64,000 nt of DNA from an uncultured Prevotella sp. (GTDB lineage Bacteria; Bacteroidota; Bacteroidia; Bacteroidales; Bacteroidaceae). How positions within the stretch are numbered: position 1 is the first letter of the stretch; each line of letters starts with the position of its first letter. Below, piece by piece: positions 52,013 through 62,797 of the stretch. The position numbers were made by a program, and so were the translations under genes. Location of the stretch: positions 62,001-126,000 of the forward strand of contig CAJOHJ010000009.1 in the NCBI GenBank assembly GCA_905234265.1, given 5' to 3'. The notes beneath the pieces were generated by a model. That model was given only the letters and a program-made list of their open reading frames with translations. It searched no databases and had not been told where the DNA came from.

Positions 52013-52066
52013 GAACTTAAAGAAGTTAAGGAAGTTAAAGGAGTTAAGGAAATTAAAGGAGTTAAA
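52013..52066 (+). repeat. Six 9-base GGAGTTAAA-like repeats in the leader of the uvrA unit
   Basis: Units are GAACTTAAA, GAAGTTAAG, GAAGTTAAA, GGAGTTAAG, GAAATTAAA and GGAGTTAAA, ending 6 bases before the ATG at 52073. Several units contain Shine-Dalgarno-like GGAG, so the array itself may supply the ribosome-binding site. Confidence 0.85.
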
Positions 52067-52072
52067 GGACGA

Positions 52073-52255
52073 ATGTCTAACATTAGAAGTAGAATCAGGG
52101 AATTCCTCGGCATGCTACTCGTAGTTGCAGGCGTCACCGTGCTTGCCCTCACACGCACCCCAGTTCTGGAACCGGCCAACGGCGTTCTCGTCGGCGGACT
52201 TCTGCTCATCGTGGCCGGTGTGGTTGTCGAGATAAAGATGATAAAGAGTCTATGA
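52073..52255 (+). CDS. Small two-helix membrane protein
   Basis: The 60-residue product has an N-terminal basic stretch ([11 protein letters not shown]), two hydrophobic helices (about 12-27 and 37-53) and a short charged end. No family is recognised. The gene overlaps uvrA by 4 bases (ATGA), which argues that it is real and co-translated with uvrA. A role in DNA repair is not implied by the sequence. Confidence 0.72.
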   Translation: MSNIRSRIREFLGMLLVVAGVTVLALTRTPVLEPANGVLVGGLLLIVAGVVVEIKMIKSL

Positions 52256-55095
52256 GCGAAAATATAGAAATCAGAGGTGCCAGAGTAAACAATCTGAAGA
52301 ACATCAGCGTCACCATTCCGCGCGACAAGCTGATAGTAGTCACCGGTGTCAGCGGCAGCGGCAAGTCGTCGTTAGCCTTCGACACGCTCTATGCCGAAGG
52401 ACAGCGCCGCTACGTGGAGAGTCTGTCGAGCTATGCACGCCAGTTCCTCGGGCGCATCAGCAAGCCTGAGTGTGACTTCATTCAAGGCATTCCCCCGGCT
52501 ATTGCCATCGAGCAGAAAGTCATTTCGCGCAATCCGCGGTCTACCGTCGGCACGACGACGGAAATCTACGAATATCTGCGCCTGCTGTATGCGCGCATCG
52601 GCCACACCTATTCTCCCGTCAGCGGTCAGGAGGTAAAGAAGCACACTGCTGAAGACATCATCCGCTGCGTGCATACGTTTCAGAGCGGCACGCGCTTCAT
52701 GGTGGCCGCTCCTATAAAGCTCCGCGAGGGCCGCACGATGGAGAAACAGCTGACCATGTACAACCAGAACGGCTACAACAGGATATTCGTCGGCGGTGAT
52801 GTTGTGCGCATCGAGGATTTCCTGGCGTCGCCCAACACCCAACACCCAACAGCCAACACCCAACAGCCCATCTACCTCATCATCGACCGCCTGTCGGTCG
52901 ACGATGGCAGCGACAGCATCTCGCGCCTCATCGACTCCACAGAGACAGCCTTCTACGAGGGTAACGGCGAGTGCAGGCTGATATTCCCTCCGTCGAACAT
53001 CTGCTACGACTTCTCCACGCGCTTTGAGGCCGACGGCATCAGCTTCGAAGAACCCTCCGACCAGATGTTCTCATTCAACTCCCCTGCCGGCGCATGCCCT
53101 GAATGCCAGGGCTTTGGCAACATCATCGGCATCGACGAGCATCTTGTAATTCCCAACACTTCGCTGTCGGTCTACGACGGCTGTGTGGTCTGCTGGCACG
53201 GCGAGAAGATGAGCTGGTGGAAGGACGAGTTCTGCCGCCGTGCCGCCAAGGACGACTTCCCTATTTTCGAACCCTACTATAATCTCACACAGACGCAGAA
53301 GGACTGGCTGTGGCACGGTCTGCCGTCGGACACCGGCTTCGACTTCATAGACAAGATCAGCATCGACTCCTTCTTCCAGATGGTCAAGGACAACCAGTAC
53401 AAGATACAATACCGCGTGATGCTGAGCCGCTACCGTGGCAAGACCACATGCCCGAAATGTCACGGCACACGCCTCCGCGAAAACGCCAACTACGTGAAAA
53501 TCAACGGCCGCAGCATTACCGACCTCGTGCAGATGCCCATCAGCAATTTGCATCAGTGGTTTGCCACCATCGAGCTAAGCGACAGCGAAAAGGCCGTTGC
53601 CAGGCGACTGATGGCAGAAATCACGTCGCGCCTCAGCTTCCTGAACGACGTAGGACTGGGCTACCTGACGCTGAACCGCATGTCGAACACCCTGTCGGGC
53701 GGCGAGAGCCAGCGCATCAACCTCACCACGTCGCTGGGGTCGTCGCTCGTCGGCAGCCTCTACATCCTCGACGAGCCAAGCATCGGACTCCATCCGCGCG
53801 ACACCGAGCGGCTGATAAAAGTTCTCAAGGAACTGCGCGACGTGGGCAACACCGTTCTCGTGGTGGAACACGACGAGAACATCATGCGCGCCGCCGACTA
53901 TCTTATTGACGTAGGCCCCGACGCCGGACTGCTGGGCGGCGAAATAGTCTTCGAGGGCGTCCTGCCCAACACCCAACAGCTCACCCAGCTCAGCAGCCAG
54001 CACCCACGCAGCTACACCCTGCGCTACCTCTCCGGACAGGAGCAGATAGCCATTCCCGCAAGCCGCCGCCCCTGGAACCAGAGCATCGAGGTGAAGGGCG
54101 CACGCATGAACAACCTGAAAGGCATCGACGTGGCCTTCCCACTGAATGTCATGACCGTAGTCACAGGCGTCAGCGGCAGCGGCAAGTCGTCGCTGGTGAA
54201 GGGCATCCTCTACCCTGCCCTTAAGCGAATGATGGGCGACCCCTGCGACGCCCCTGGCGAATACAGCGGACTGGCCGGCGACGTCAGCGCCATCAAGCGC
54301 ATAGAGTTCGTCGACCAGAACCCAATCGGCAAGTCGACACGCTCCAACCCAGCCACCTACGTCAAGGCCTACGATGCCATCAGAGACTTGTTCGCCGAGC
54401 AGGCGCTGGCCAAGCAGATGGGCTTCACGTCACAGTATTTCTCATTCAACACCGACGGAGGCCGCTGCGACGAGTGCCACGGAGCCGGCGTAATAACCGT
54501 CGAGATGCAGTTCATGGCCGACCTGGTGCTTACCTGCGAGGCCTGCCACGGCCAGCGCTTCAAGCAGGACGTGCTTGACGTGCGCTTCGAGGGCAAGAAC
54601 ATCGACGACGTGCTGAACATGACCATCGACGAGGCCATCCAGTTCTTCACCAGCACCACAAGTCCATCACCCAACACCCTGTGCAACACCATCGTCAGCC
54701 GCCTTAGGACACTGCAGCAAGTGGGACTGGGATACATCAAGCTGGGACAGAACTCCAGCACCCTCTCCGGCGGCGAGAACCAGCGCGTAAAGCTGGCCTA
54801 CTTCATCGGACAGGAGCGGCAGGAGCCTACCATGTTCATCTTCGACGAGCCGTCGACAGGCCTTCACATGCACGACATCAAGCGGCTGCTGGAAGCCTTC
54901 AATGCACTGATAGAGCGCGGCCACACCGTCATCGTCATCGAGCATAACACCGACATCATCAAGTGTGCCGACCACGTCATCGACCTTGGCCCCGACGGCG
55001 GCAACAAGGGCGGCCATCTCGTAGCCACAGGCACGCCAGAGGACATAGCCCGCTGTCAGGAAAGCCACACCGGCCGCTTCCTGGCCGCCACCTGA
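52252..55095 (+). CDS. uvrA: Excinuclease ABC subunit A
   Basis: UvrA recognises bulky DNA damage with UvrB in nucleotide excision repair. The 947-residue protein has two ABC modules: Walker [21 protein letters not shown] (near residue 31) and [14 protein letters not shown] (near 640), signatures [11 protein letters not shown] and [12 protein letters not shown], and zinc-finger cysteines [23 protein letters not shown] and CEACHGQ. Three linkers hold Pro/Asn/Thr/Gln-rich inserts encoded by heptamer repeats (52831-52872, and degenerate ones near 53965-53995 and 54663-54679). Apart from these inserts the protein is normal for a class I UvrA. Confidence 0.96.
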   Translation: MSENIEIRGARVNNLKNISVTIPRDKLIVVTGVSGSGKSSLAFDTLYAEGQRRYVESLSSYARQFLGRISKPECDFIQGIPPAIAIEQKVISRNPRSTVGTTTEIYEYLRLLYARIGHTYSPVSGQEVKKHTAEDIIRCVHTFQSGTRFMVAAPIKLREGRTMEKQLTMYNQNGYNRIFVGGDVVRIEDFLASPNTQHPTANTQQPIYLIIDRLSVDDGSDSISRLIDSTETAFYEGNGECRLIFPPSNICYDFSTRFEADGISFEEPSDQMFSFNSPAGACPECQGFGNIIGIDEHLVIPNTSLSVYDGCVVCWHGEKMSWWKDEFCRRAAKDDFPIFEPYYNLTQTQKDWLWHGLPSDTGFDFIDKISIDSFFQMVKDNQYKIQYRVMLSRYRGKTTCPKCHGTRLRENANYVKINGRSITDLVQMPISNLHQWFATIELSDSEKAVARRLMAEITSRLSFLNDVGLGYLTLNRMSNTLSGGESQRINLTTSLGSSLVGSLYILDEPSIGLHPRDTERLIKVLKELRDVGNTVLVVEHDENIMRAADYLIDVGPDAGLLGGEIVFEGVLPNTQQLTQLSSQHPRSYTLRYLSGQEQIAIPASRRPWNQSIEVKGARMNNLKGIDVAFPLNVMTVVTGVSGSGKSSLVKGILYPALKRMMGDPCDAPGEYSGLAGDVSAIKRIEFVDQNPIGKSTRSNPATYVKAYDAIRDLFAEQALAKQMGFTSQYFSFNTDGGRCDECHGAGVITVEMQFMADLVLTCEACHGQRFKQDVLDVRFEGKNIDDVLNMTIDEAIQFFTSTTSPSPNTLCNTIVSRLRTLQQVGLGYIKLGQNSSTLSGGENQRVKLAYFIGQERQEPTMFIFDEPSTGLHMHDIKRLLEAFNALIERGHTVIVIEHNTDIIKCADHVIDLGPDGGNKGGHLVATGTPEDIARCQESHTGRFLAAT
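52831..52872 (+). repeat. Six heptamers inside uvrA
   Basis: CCCAACA occurs four times, with GCCAACA and GCCCATC variants, 42 bases in frame, encoding [14 protein letters not shown] between the insertion domain and IIDRLSVDD. Two shorter, decayed arrays of the same family lie at 53965-53995 and 54663-54679 in the same gene. Confidence 0.9.
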
Positions 55096-55118
55096 CACAG
55101 CCATTCCGCAAGCAAAAA

Positions 55119-55222
55119 AATTATCTCTGCGAGTTACAAGATTATCTCTGCATGTTACGAAATTATCTTACGGAGATAATTTTTTATCTTACGGAGATAA
55201 TTTTTTATCTCTGCATGTTATT
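55119..55222 (+). repeat. Dispersed palindromic element, copy 4
   Basis: It starts 23 bases after the uvrA stop and has two TTATCTCTGC units and two TTATCTTACGGAGATAA hairpins, each followed by TTTTTT, so it could terminate uvrA transcription. It marks the left edge of the restriction-modification island. Same family as 13361, 28191 and 42201. Confidence 0.87.
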
Positions 55223-55241
55223 TTCTTATTGTGGAAATTAT

Positions 55242-55249
55242 TATCTTTG
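55242..55249 (+). promoter_or_regulatory. -7 box of the restriction-modification operon
   Basis: TATCTTTG lies 67 bases before the hsdR start, directly after the palindromic element. The 13 bases TTATTATCTTTGC around it recur at 62098-62110, just right of the island. Confidence 0.55.
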
Positions 55250-55316
55250 CAGTAACTTGTAATAATCTGCGCTCATCCGTAGTTAGATTTTCTACGAGCA
55301 AAGCAACAGGCAACTT

Positions 55317-58022
55317 ATGACACCAGAAGAAAAAGCAAGGGTAAAAATAGACCAGATGTTTGAAGAGGCTGGCTGGAAAGTTGTGGATAGAGACTTCTAT
55401 TCGCCTGCTATTACTGCTGCCGCTATTCGTGAAGGGCTTCTTGAAGGTAACCGTGAGGCAGACTACTTTTTATTTATCAATGGAAAGGCTGTTGGTGTGT
55501 TAGAGGCAAAGCGTGAAGAAATAAATGTCGCATCTGATGTAGTATGTGAGCAGGCTATCAGATACACCCGTTATGTTCCCCAGTGTTATCAGGCTTTTGC
55601 ACGTCCTCTCCCGTTTGTCTATCAGTCAAACGGAGTAACAACATATTTTCGAGACTGCCGCATTGAGGATTCTGATTTGGAAGAACTCAACAGAATTCAT
55701 ACGCCGAAGGAAATTTCAAAGATGCTGGGAATTGAAGACCCCTATGCTGGACTACCAACATTGAAGAAGAAAGGCTTACGAGATTGTCAGTATGAAGCCA
55801 TTACGGAATTAGAAAACAGTTTCCGCACGGGTCAAAATAGGGCTTTAATTGTATTAGCTACTGGTGCTGGTAAGACATATACTGCATGTCTGGCAGCATA
55901 TCGTTTCCTGGCTTATACTCCGATGAAGCGCATCCTTTTCTTGGTAGACCGTAACAATTTAGGCAAGCAGGCGGAGGGTGAGTTTGGTATGTTCCGATTG
56001 ACGGAGAACGGCGACCCTTTCAATACCATCTACACGGTGAACCGTCTAAAGTCACCAAAAGTCCCGTCGGACAGTAATGTCGTAATATCCACGATTCAGC
56101 GCCTCTTCTCCTTACTTACAGGTCAGGAAATCACCGATAGCGACGATGACGATGAGGATACGCCGGCTGGCGAGGTGCAACTGACAGGCAACCTTCTGTT
56201 GCCACCAAACTTCTTTGACCTTATCATTATAGATGAGTGTCATCGCTCTATTTATGGTAACTGGCGCAGGGTGTTAGATTACTTTAACACCGCTAAAATC
56301 ATTGGCTTGACCGCAACTCCAGTTCCTGAGACAATGGCTTTCTTCAATAACAATCGTGTCGTGAACTACACATTAGAGCGTTCTATCGTTGATGGCGTAA
56401 ATGTGGATGGACGTATATATCGCATTAAGACAGAAGTAACGGAGAATGGCGGTGCAATCCGCAAAGGTGACAAGTTGAAACGTGAAACGCGATACACAGG
56501 CAAGACAGAAACCGTAAAAAACGAAGAGACAAGGAATTACACCAAAGAGGAACTGAACCGGAGCGTCGTTAATCCAGCACAAATCAAACTGGTACTTGAA
56601 ACCTATCGGGATGCGGTCTATACGGAGATGTTTACTGATCCTCAGCGTGAGCCGATTATTGACTATCTGCCTAAAACGCTGATTTTTGCCTTGAACGAGA
56701 ATCATGCCACCAACATTGTGCGCATTGCCAAAGAAGTGTTTGGAAGGTCGGATGATAAGTTTGTGCAGAAAATTACCTATTCATCAGGCGACAGCAATGA
56801 ACTGATACGGCAATTCCGCAACGATAAGGAATTTCGTGTTGCGGTAACTTGCACGTTGGTCGCTACAGGAACAGACGTTAAGCCGCTTGAAGTGGTAATG
56901 TTTATGCGCGATGTTGCATCTGAGCCACTCTATATCCAGATGAAAGGGCGTGGTGTACGTACCATCGGGGATGAACAACTGCGTAATGTTACGCCCAATG
57001 CATTTAGCAAGGATTGCTATTTCCTTGTAGATGCTGTGGGGGTCACAGAACATGAACACACCATAACTGCAACTGGTGACGATACCCCAACGCAAACAAT
57101 CACCTTGAAGCGGCTGCTCGAACTGCTGACACATGGCAATGTCGGTGATGATTATATACGAATGATAGCATCGATGTTGTCGCGCATCTACAACAAAGCT
57201 AACGAACAACAGCGCGAAGAGTTTATGCATTTGGCTCATAGTGACATGAGAGAACTATCCTCGAATATTTTTGATGCGTTTGAAAATGGAACGCTACCAC
57301 CATACGAGAACATCAACGAGCCGAACAATGAACGCAAAGGATTGGTGGCTCCGCTTACCCATCATCCCGAAGCCCGTCAATATCTGCTGATTCTCGCAGC
57401 CGGCTTTATTGAGACACTGCAGCCAGGCGAAGATACACTCATCTCCAAAGGTTTCTCGCAAGAAGAAGCAACAGAAGTAACCTCCGCATTTGAGCAATAT
57501 TGTAATGAACATCAGGATGATATAGAGGCACTACGAATGATTTATAACAATGATGGTGAACTTCTGACATACGCTTCACTGAAGGACTTGGAAACTAAAC
57601 TGAAGCTGGCAAACAATAAATTCCAGACATCACGCCTGTGGAACTGCTACTCTATTGTTAGCCCGCAATCTGTTAAGAAACATTCCACTAAAGAAGAAAA
57701 GGAGGCACTAACGAATATCATTCAGTTAGTGCGCTTTGCTAATCACCAGATAGAGACGCTTGAAAGCCTATATCCCTCGTCCCAACAACGATTTAACCTT
57801 TGGTATGGTCAGGTACAGCGCACTGTGACGGAATCACAGATAACAATTATACGACAGATAGTAGATTACATTGCTTCCAATGGCGCTTGCACCATCAAGG
57901 ACATTATTGATGATGACAAGACACGTGCCGCCCAGCTTATCAAGGCATTTGGTGGAAAAGCCAAAGCAGACGAGGCACTTACATCTTTGTCCAAGTTCAT
58001 TCTTTACAGGAAAACAGCATAA
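55317..58022 (+). CDS. hsdR: Type I restriction enzyme, R (nuclease-translocase) subunit
   Basis: HsdR translocates and cleaves unmodified DNA. The 901-residue protein has an N-terminal PD-(D/E)XK nuclease (Asp49, Glu63, Lys65 in EADYFLFINGK and VLEAKRE), a superfamily 2 helicase core with Walker A LATGAGKTYTA (near residue 183), IIDECHRS (near 305) and LTATPVPET, and a C-terminal EcoEI-type domain. It starts an operon with hsdM 6 bases downstream. The codon and base use is clearly more AT-rich than that of uvrA and rubrerythrin on either side, a sign of horizontal acquisition. Confidence 0.93.
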   Translation: MTPEEKARVKIDQMFEEAGWKVVDRDFYSPAITAAAIREGLLEGNREADYFLFINGKAVGVLEAKREEINVASDVVCEQAIRYTRYVPQCYQAFARPLPFVYQSNGVTTYFRDCRIEDSDLEELNRIHTPKEISKMLGIEDPYAGLPTLKKKGLRDCQYEAITELENSFRTGQNRALIVLATGAGKTYTACLAAYRFLAYTPMKRILFLVDRNNLGKQAEGEFGMFRLTENGDPFNTIYTVNRLKSPKVPSDSNVVISTIQRLFSLLTGQEITDSDDDDEDTPAGEVQLTGNLLLPPNFFDLIIIDECHRSIYGNWRRVLDYFNTAKIIGLTATPVPETMAFFNNNRVVNYTLERSIVDGVNVDGRIYRIKTEVTENGGAIRKGDKLKRETRYTGKTETVKNEETRNYTKEELNRSVVNPAQIKLVLETYRDAVYTEMFTDPQREPIIDYLPKTLIFALNENHATNIVRIAKEVFGRSDDKFVQKITYSSGDSNELIRQFRNDKEFRVAVTCTLVATGTDVKPLEVVMFMRDVASEPLYIQMKGRGVRTIGDEQLRNVTPNAFSKDCYFLVDAVGVTEHEHTITATGDDTPTQTITLKRLLELLTHGNVGDDYIRMIASMLSRIYNKANEQQREEFMHLAHSDMRELSSNIFDAFENGTLPPYENINEPNNERKGLVAPLTHHPEARQYLLILAAGFIETLQPGEDTLISKGFSQEEATEVTSAFEQYCNEHQDDIEALRMIYNNDGELLTYASLKDLETKLKLANNKFQTSRLWNCYSIVSPQSVKKHSTKEEKEALTNIIQLVRFANHQIETLESLYPSSQQRFNLWYGQVQRTVTESQITIIRQIVDYIASNGACTIKDIIDDDKTRAAQLIKAFGGKAKADEALTSLSKFILYRKTA

Positions 58023-59450
<1,428 letters not shown>

Positions 59451-59452
59451 AC

Positions 59453-60601
59453 ATGAACGAGGTTAGCATAGAATTAAGAAGTGCTGTCAAAGCGATAAAG
59501 GCCGCTATACTGCAAAGTCAGTATAGAGCGGCCAAGACGGTAAACCGTGAGCAACTGTCACTGTATTTTGGTATAGGAAAGTATGTGTCCGAGAATTCCC
59601 GCAAGGGATTTTGGGGAACTGGGGCCATAGAGACTATCAGCGAACAGTTACAGAAAGAATTGCCTGGGCTAAGAGGATTTTCGGGTACGAGTATCAAAAA
59701 GATGCGTCAGTTCTATGAAGCATGGGCAGAAATAATTCGCCCACTGGCAATGGGCGAATTGCCCGTCAATTCAAATCGACCGCCATTGGCGGACGATTTT
59801 GATATCGTGAACTATAACCTGCTGATGCCAGCAAATCGACCGCCACTGGCGGTCAATTTAGAGTTTGAAGAGTTCGTGGGAATCGGTTTTTCTCATCATA
59901 TTGAGATATTGAACAAAGCACAAACAACTGAAGAACGTCTGTTCTACATCCATCAAGCCTCTATAAACCAGTGGAATAAGTATCGTCTTCGTGACATGCT
60001 CAAAGCCGACCTATATCATCATCAAGCAACCTTGCCTAACAACTTTGGCAAGGCCATGCCCGATACTCGTTCTGCCTTAAAAGCACTGGAAATGTTCAAA
60101 GATGAGTATCTGCTCGACTTCATCAACGTAGAGGAAATTGGCGAGCGCGACAAGGCCGATATTGACGAGCGCGAGGTGGAGAAAGCAATTGTTCACAACG
60201 TGAAGAACTTCATCATGACCTTCGGGCGTGACTTCACATTTGTCGGAAACCAATACCATCTGGAAAAGTTTGGTCATGACGCATATCCCGATCTATTGTT
60301 CTATAATAGGGAACTGGCTGCATTGGTGGTTGTGGAGTTGAAGCGCGGCGAGTTTAAACCTGCCTATCTCGGTCAGTTGAGTGCCTATTTGCGTATTCTT
60401 GATAGCGAGGTGAAGAAGCCTTTTGAGAATCCAAGTATTGGCATCATATTGTGTAAACAGGCCGACAAGAGTTTCGTAGAATTTCTGATTCAAGGTTATG
60501 ATAACCCCATGGGTGTCGCCACGTACAAGACGGCCGAAGATGTTCGGAAGGTGCTGCCTACTGAAGAGGAACTCCGCCGTGTGATGGATGAAGAAATATA
60601 A
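59453..60601 (+). CDS. DUF1016/YhcG-type PD-(D/E)XK nuclease-domain protein
   Basis: The 382-residue protein has an N-terminal DUF1016 helical domain (about 8-180, LSLYFGIGKYVSENSRKGFWG and SINQWNKYRLRDMLKADLYHHQ) and a C-terminal nuclease-like domain with the motif YPDLLFYNRE then VVELKRGEF (near residue 280-297), which fits D-xn-ExK. Such proteins often sit inside type I loci in Bacteroidetes; their role is not settled. It starts 2 bases after hsdM. Between the two halves the coding sequence contains three palindromes (59734-59854) that encode reiterated NRPPLA-like peptides. Confidence 0.88.
   Translation: MNEVSIELRSAVKAIKAAILQSQYRAAKTVNREQLSLYFGIGKYVSENSRKGFWGTGAIETISEQLQKELPGLRGFSGTSIKKMRQFYEAWAEIIRPLAMGELPVNSNRPPLADDFDIVNYNLLMPANRPPLAVNLEFEEFVGIGFSHHIEILNKAQTTEERLFYIHQASINQWNKYRLRDMLKADLYHHQATLPNNFGKAMPDTRSALKALEMFKDEYLLDFINVEEIGERDKADIDEREVEKAIVHNVKNFIMTFGRDFTFVGNQYHLEKFGHDAYPDLLFYNRELAALVVVELKRGEFKPAYLGQLSAYLRILDSEVKKPFENPSIGIILCKQADKSFVEFLIQGYDNPMGVATYKTAEDVRKVLPTEEELRRVMDEEI
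59734..59854 (+). repeat. Three in-frame coding palindromes
   Basis: AATTCGCCCA/TGGGCGAATT (59734-59760, perfect), AATCGACCGCCA/TGGCGGACGATT (59774-59798, one mismatch) and GACCGCCA/TGGCGGTC (59838-59854, perfect) follow each other inside the gene. The second and third both encode NRPPLA. Confidence 0.85.
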
Positions 60602-60636
60602 ATTTCGTCTACAGTGCAGACGATATTCGTAAAAAA

Positions 60637-61938
60637 ATGGACACGAAAAAACTACGTAAAAAGATACTCGACCTTGCCATCCGTGGTAAGCTCGTACCCC
60701 AAGACCCGAACGACGAGCCTGCGTCCGTACTGCTTGAGCGCATCCGTGCCGAGAAGGAACGCTTAATCAAAGAGGGAAAAATAAAACGAAGCAAAAAAAC
60801 TGCTTCTGATACGCCCCATTATGAGGACGTTCCATTCGAAGTGCCGGATGTATGGGTATGGACAACATTAGGGGAAATCATCTCAATCAAGTCTGGAGAA
60901 AGTATCAAAGTCAGAGAAAACAGCATTGGACAATATCCAATATACGGTGGAAATGGGATTAATGGTTATTATAAAGATTATAATGTAGAACCAAACACTA
61001 TAACCATTGGCAGAGTTGGCTTTAATTGTGGAAGTGTACATATTACGGTTTCCAAGTCTTGGGTAACAGATAATGCGTTTATTGTATCTTGTGAGGACGC
61101 TTTTAATATTAAATTTCTCAAGTATCTCCTAATTTGGCTAAATTTAGGGAATACTTCTAACTCTACTGCACAACCCGTAATTTCCAGAAAGGGAATTTAC
61201 CCATTGCAAATTCCTATTCCTCCACTTTTTGAACAGAGACGTATCGTCAATGCTATTGAACGCTGGTATTCGCTAACCGACATCTTAGAAAATGAACAAA
61301 ATGATTTGGCCATAACTATCCAGCAAACAAAAACAAAAATCCTTGACCTTGCCTTTCATGGTAAACTTGTTCCACAAAACACGAATGACGAGCCTGCAAT
61401 AGAACTATTGAAGCGCACGAATCCTAAATTCACTCCTTATGATAACGTACATTACGGGAATGTGCCTAAAGGGTGGATTCTCGCTGAAGTCGGAAAGATA
61501 TGTCAACTGGCAGAAGGGGAGCTAAGAGAAGATGCGGAACTGCCATATCTTGATGTAAAGGCTATGCGGACAGGACAAATGATATATAAGAGAAGTGGCA
61601 AGCATGTAGATGCAGGTACAATGCTCATACTTGTTGATGGAGAAAACTCTGGGGAAGTGTTTAGAACTAAGACTGCAGGCTATCAGGGCAGTACTATGAA
61701 AGTGTTGCAAATTGACAACAACATGAACAAGGGATATGTTCTGCTGTATATCAAAATGTGCAAGAACACATTAAAAGGAAACAAAGTCGGGTCAGCAATT
61801 CCACACCTAAACAAGAAAATGCTAAAAGAAATGATTATTCCAGTACCTCCTCTCCGTGAACAACAACGCATCGTTGCTAAGATAGAAGAGTTGTTTGCCG
61901 TGCTTGATAAGATACAGATATCCATAGAGACGGGATGA
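60637..61938 (+). CDS. hsdS: Type I restriction-modification specificity subunit
   Basis: HsdS sets the DNA target with two recognition domains. The order is conserved segment KKILDLAIRGKLVPQDPNDE (about 7-26), recognition domain 1 (about 65-200), central conserved segment KTKILDLAFHGKLVPQNTND (about 230-250), recognition domain 2 (about 275-405) and a C-terminal helix LREQQRIVAKIEELFAVLDK. The 433-residue length is normal. It follows the nuclease-domain gene by 35 bases. Just beyond its stop a third, broken copy of the conserved segment remains (61951-62009), which suggests past exchange of recognition domains. Confidence 0.93.
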   Translation: MDTKKLRKKILDLAIRGKLVPQDPNDEPASVLLERIRAEKERLIKEGKIKRSKKTASDTPHYEDVPFEVPDVWVWTTLGEIISIKSGESIKVRENSIGQYPIYGGNGINGYYKDYNVEPNTITIGRVGFNCGSVHITVSKSWVTDNAFIVSCEDAFNIKFLKYLLIWLNLGNTSNSTAQPVISRKGIYPLQIPIPPLFEQRRIVNAIERWYSLTDILENEQNDLAITIQQTKTKILDLAFHGKLVPQNTNDEPAIELLKRTNPKFTPYDNVHYGNVPKGWILAEVGKICQLAEGELREDAELPYLDVKAMRTGQMIYKRSGKHVDAGTMLILVDGENSGEVFRTKTAGYQGSTMKVLQIDNNMNKGYVLLYIKMCKNTLKGNKVGSAIPHLNKKMLKEMIIPVPPLREQQRIVAKIEELFAVLDKIQISIETG

Positions 61939-61950
61939 ATATTGTAAAAT

Positions 61951-62009
61951 AAATCCCCGACCTTGCCATCCGTGGCAAACTTGTACCACAAGACCCAAAC
62001 GATGAAAAC
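61951..62009 (+). pseudogene. Remnant of another hsdS conserved segment
   Basis: Bases here translate as PDLAIRGKLVPQDPNDE, nearly the same as the N-terminal conserved segment of the intact hsdS (60657-60720), and then lose similarity. No start or recognition domain remains. It is the trace of a longer or second hsdS that was deleted or recombined. Confidence 0.82.
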
Positions 62010-62101
62010 TGCATTCGTTCTTCCCCCCTCCTGAATTATCAAAGTTTTAGACATAAACAAATAATTCCTGATTTTTTCTTTCATATCTGTTTCTTATTTA
62101 T

Positions 62102-62109
62102 TATCTTTG
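62102..62109 (+). promoter_or_regulatory. -7 box of the rubrerythrin gene
   Basis: TATCTTTG lies 51 bases before the ATG at 62161. The leader has no other clear structure. Confidence 0.6.
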
Positions 62110-62160
62110 CCAACAAAGAATAAAACCTATTCAACTAAACAAACAAATATTTACTGAATT

Positions 62161-62718
62161 ATGAAGAAAAAATTCATTTGCGCCGTTTGCGGCTACATCT
62201 ATGAGGGCGACGCCGCTCCTGAGAAGTGTCCAATATGTAAGGCTCCTGCCTCAAAGTTCTCTGAACTGAAGGAAGGCGGTGAAACCACCTACGCTACCGT
62301 ACACCGCATTGGCGACGGCAAGCCGGAGGGCGTCAGCGAAGAAATGATACAGGACCTGCGCGACCACTTCAACGGCGAATGCGGCGAGGTGGGCATGTAT
62401 CTGGCCATGGCCCGTCAGGCCGACCGCGAGGGCTATCCGGAAATTGCCGAGGCTTTCAAGCGCTATGCCTTCGAAGAGGCCGACCACGCCAGCCGCTTTG
62501 CCGAACTGCTGGGCGAATGCGTATGGGACACCAAGACAAACCTCGAAAAGCGCGCAGCCGCAGAGGCCGGTGCCTGCGAGGATAAGTTCCGCATTGCCAA
62601 GAATGCCAAGGCTGCCGGCTTCGACGCCATCCACGACACCGTTCACGAAATGGCCAAGGACGAGGCACGCCACGGTGCAGGCTTCGCAGGACTGCTGAAA
62701 CGCTATTTCGGAAAATAA
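62161..62718 (+). CDS. Rubrerythrin with N-terminal rubredoxin domain
   Basis: Rubrerythrins reduce hydrogen peroxide in anaerobes at a di-iron site. Here the rubredoxin domain comes first (about 5-40, [10 protein letters not shown] and CPICKAP), followed by the di-iron helical domain (about 55-185) with [26 protein letters not shown] and [10 protein letters not shown]. This order is that of reverse rubrerythrins. The 185-residue length is typical. A strong hairpin terminator follows but runs into the start of the next gene. Confidence 0.92.
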   Translation: MKKKFICAVCGYIYEGDAAPEKCPICKAPASKFSELKEGGETTYATVHRIGDGKPEGVSEEMIQDLRDHFNGECGEVGMYLAMARQADREGYPEIAEAFKRYAFEEADHASRFAELLGECVWDTKTNLEKRAAAEAGACEDKFRIAKNAKAAGFDAIHDTVHEMAKDEARHGAGFAGLLKRYFGK

Positions 62719-62747
62719 GTAATTTCGGATGAAAGTACAACAAAATT

Positions 62748-62797
62748 GGGAAAATGTCGTTTTATCATTGATGACAAGACGGCATTTCCCCTTTTTC
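62748..62797 (+). terminator. Terminator of rubrerythrin, overlapping the next start codon
   Basis: GGGAAAATGTCGTTTTATCAT and its partner ATGACAAGACGGCATTTCCC pair over about 20 bases with a few G-U pairs around a TG loop, followed by CTTTTTCTTT. The ATG of the following lipoprotein gene (62771) is the first base triplet of the right arm. Confidence 0.7.
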
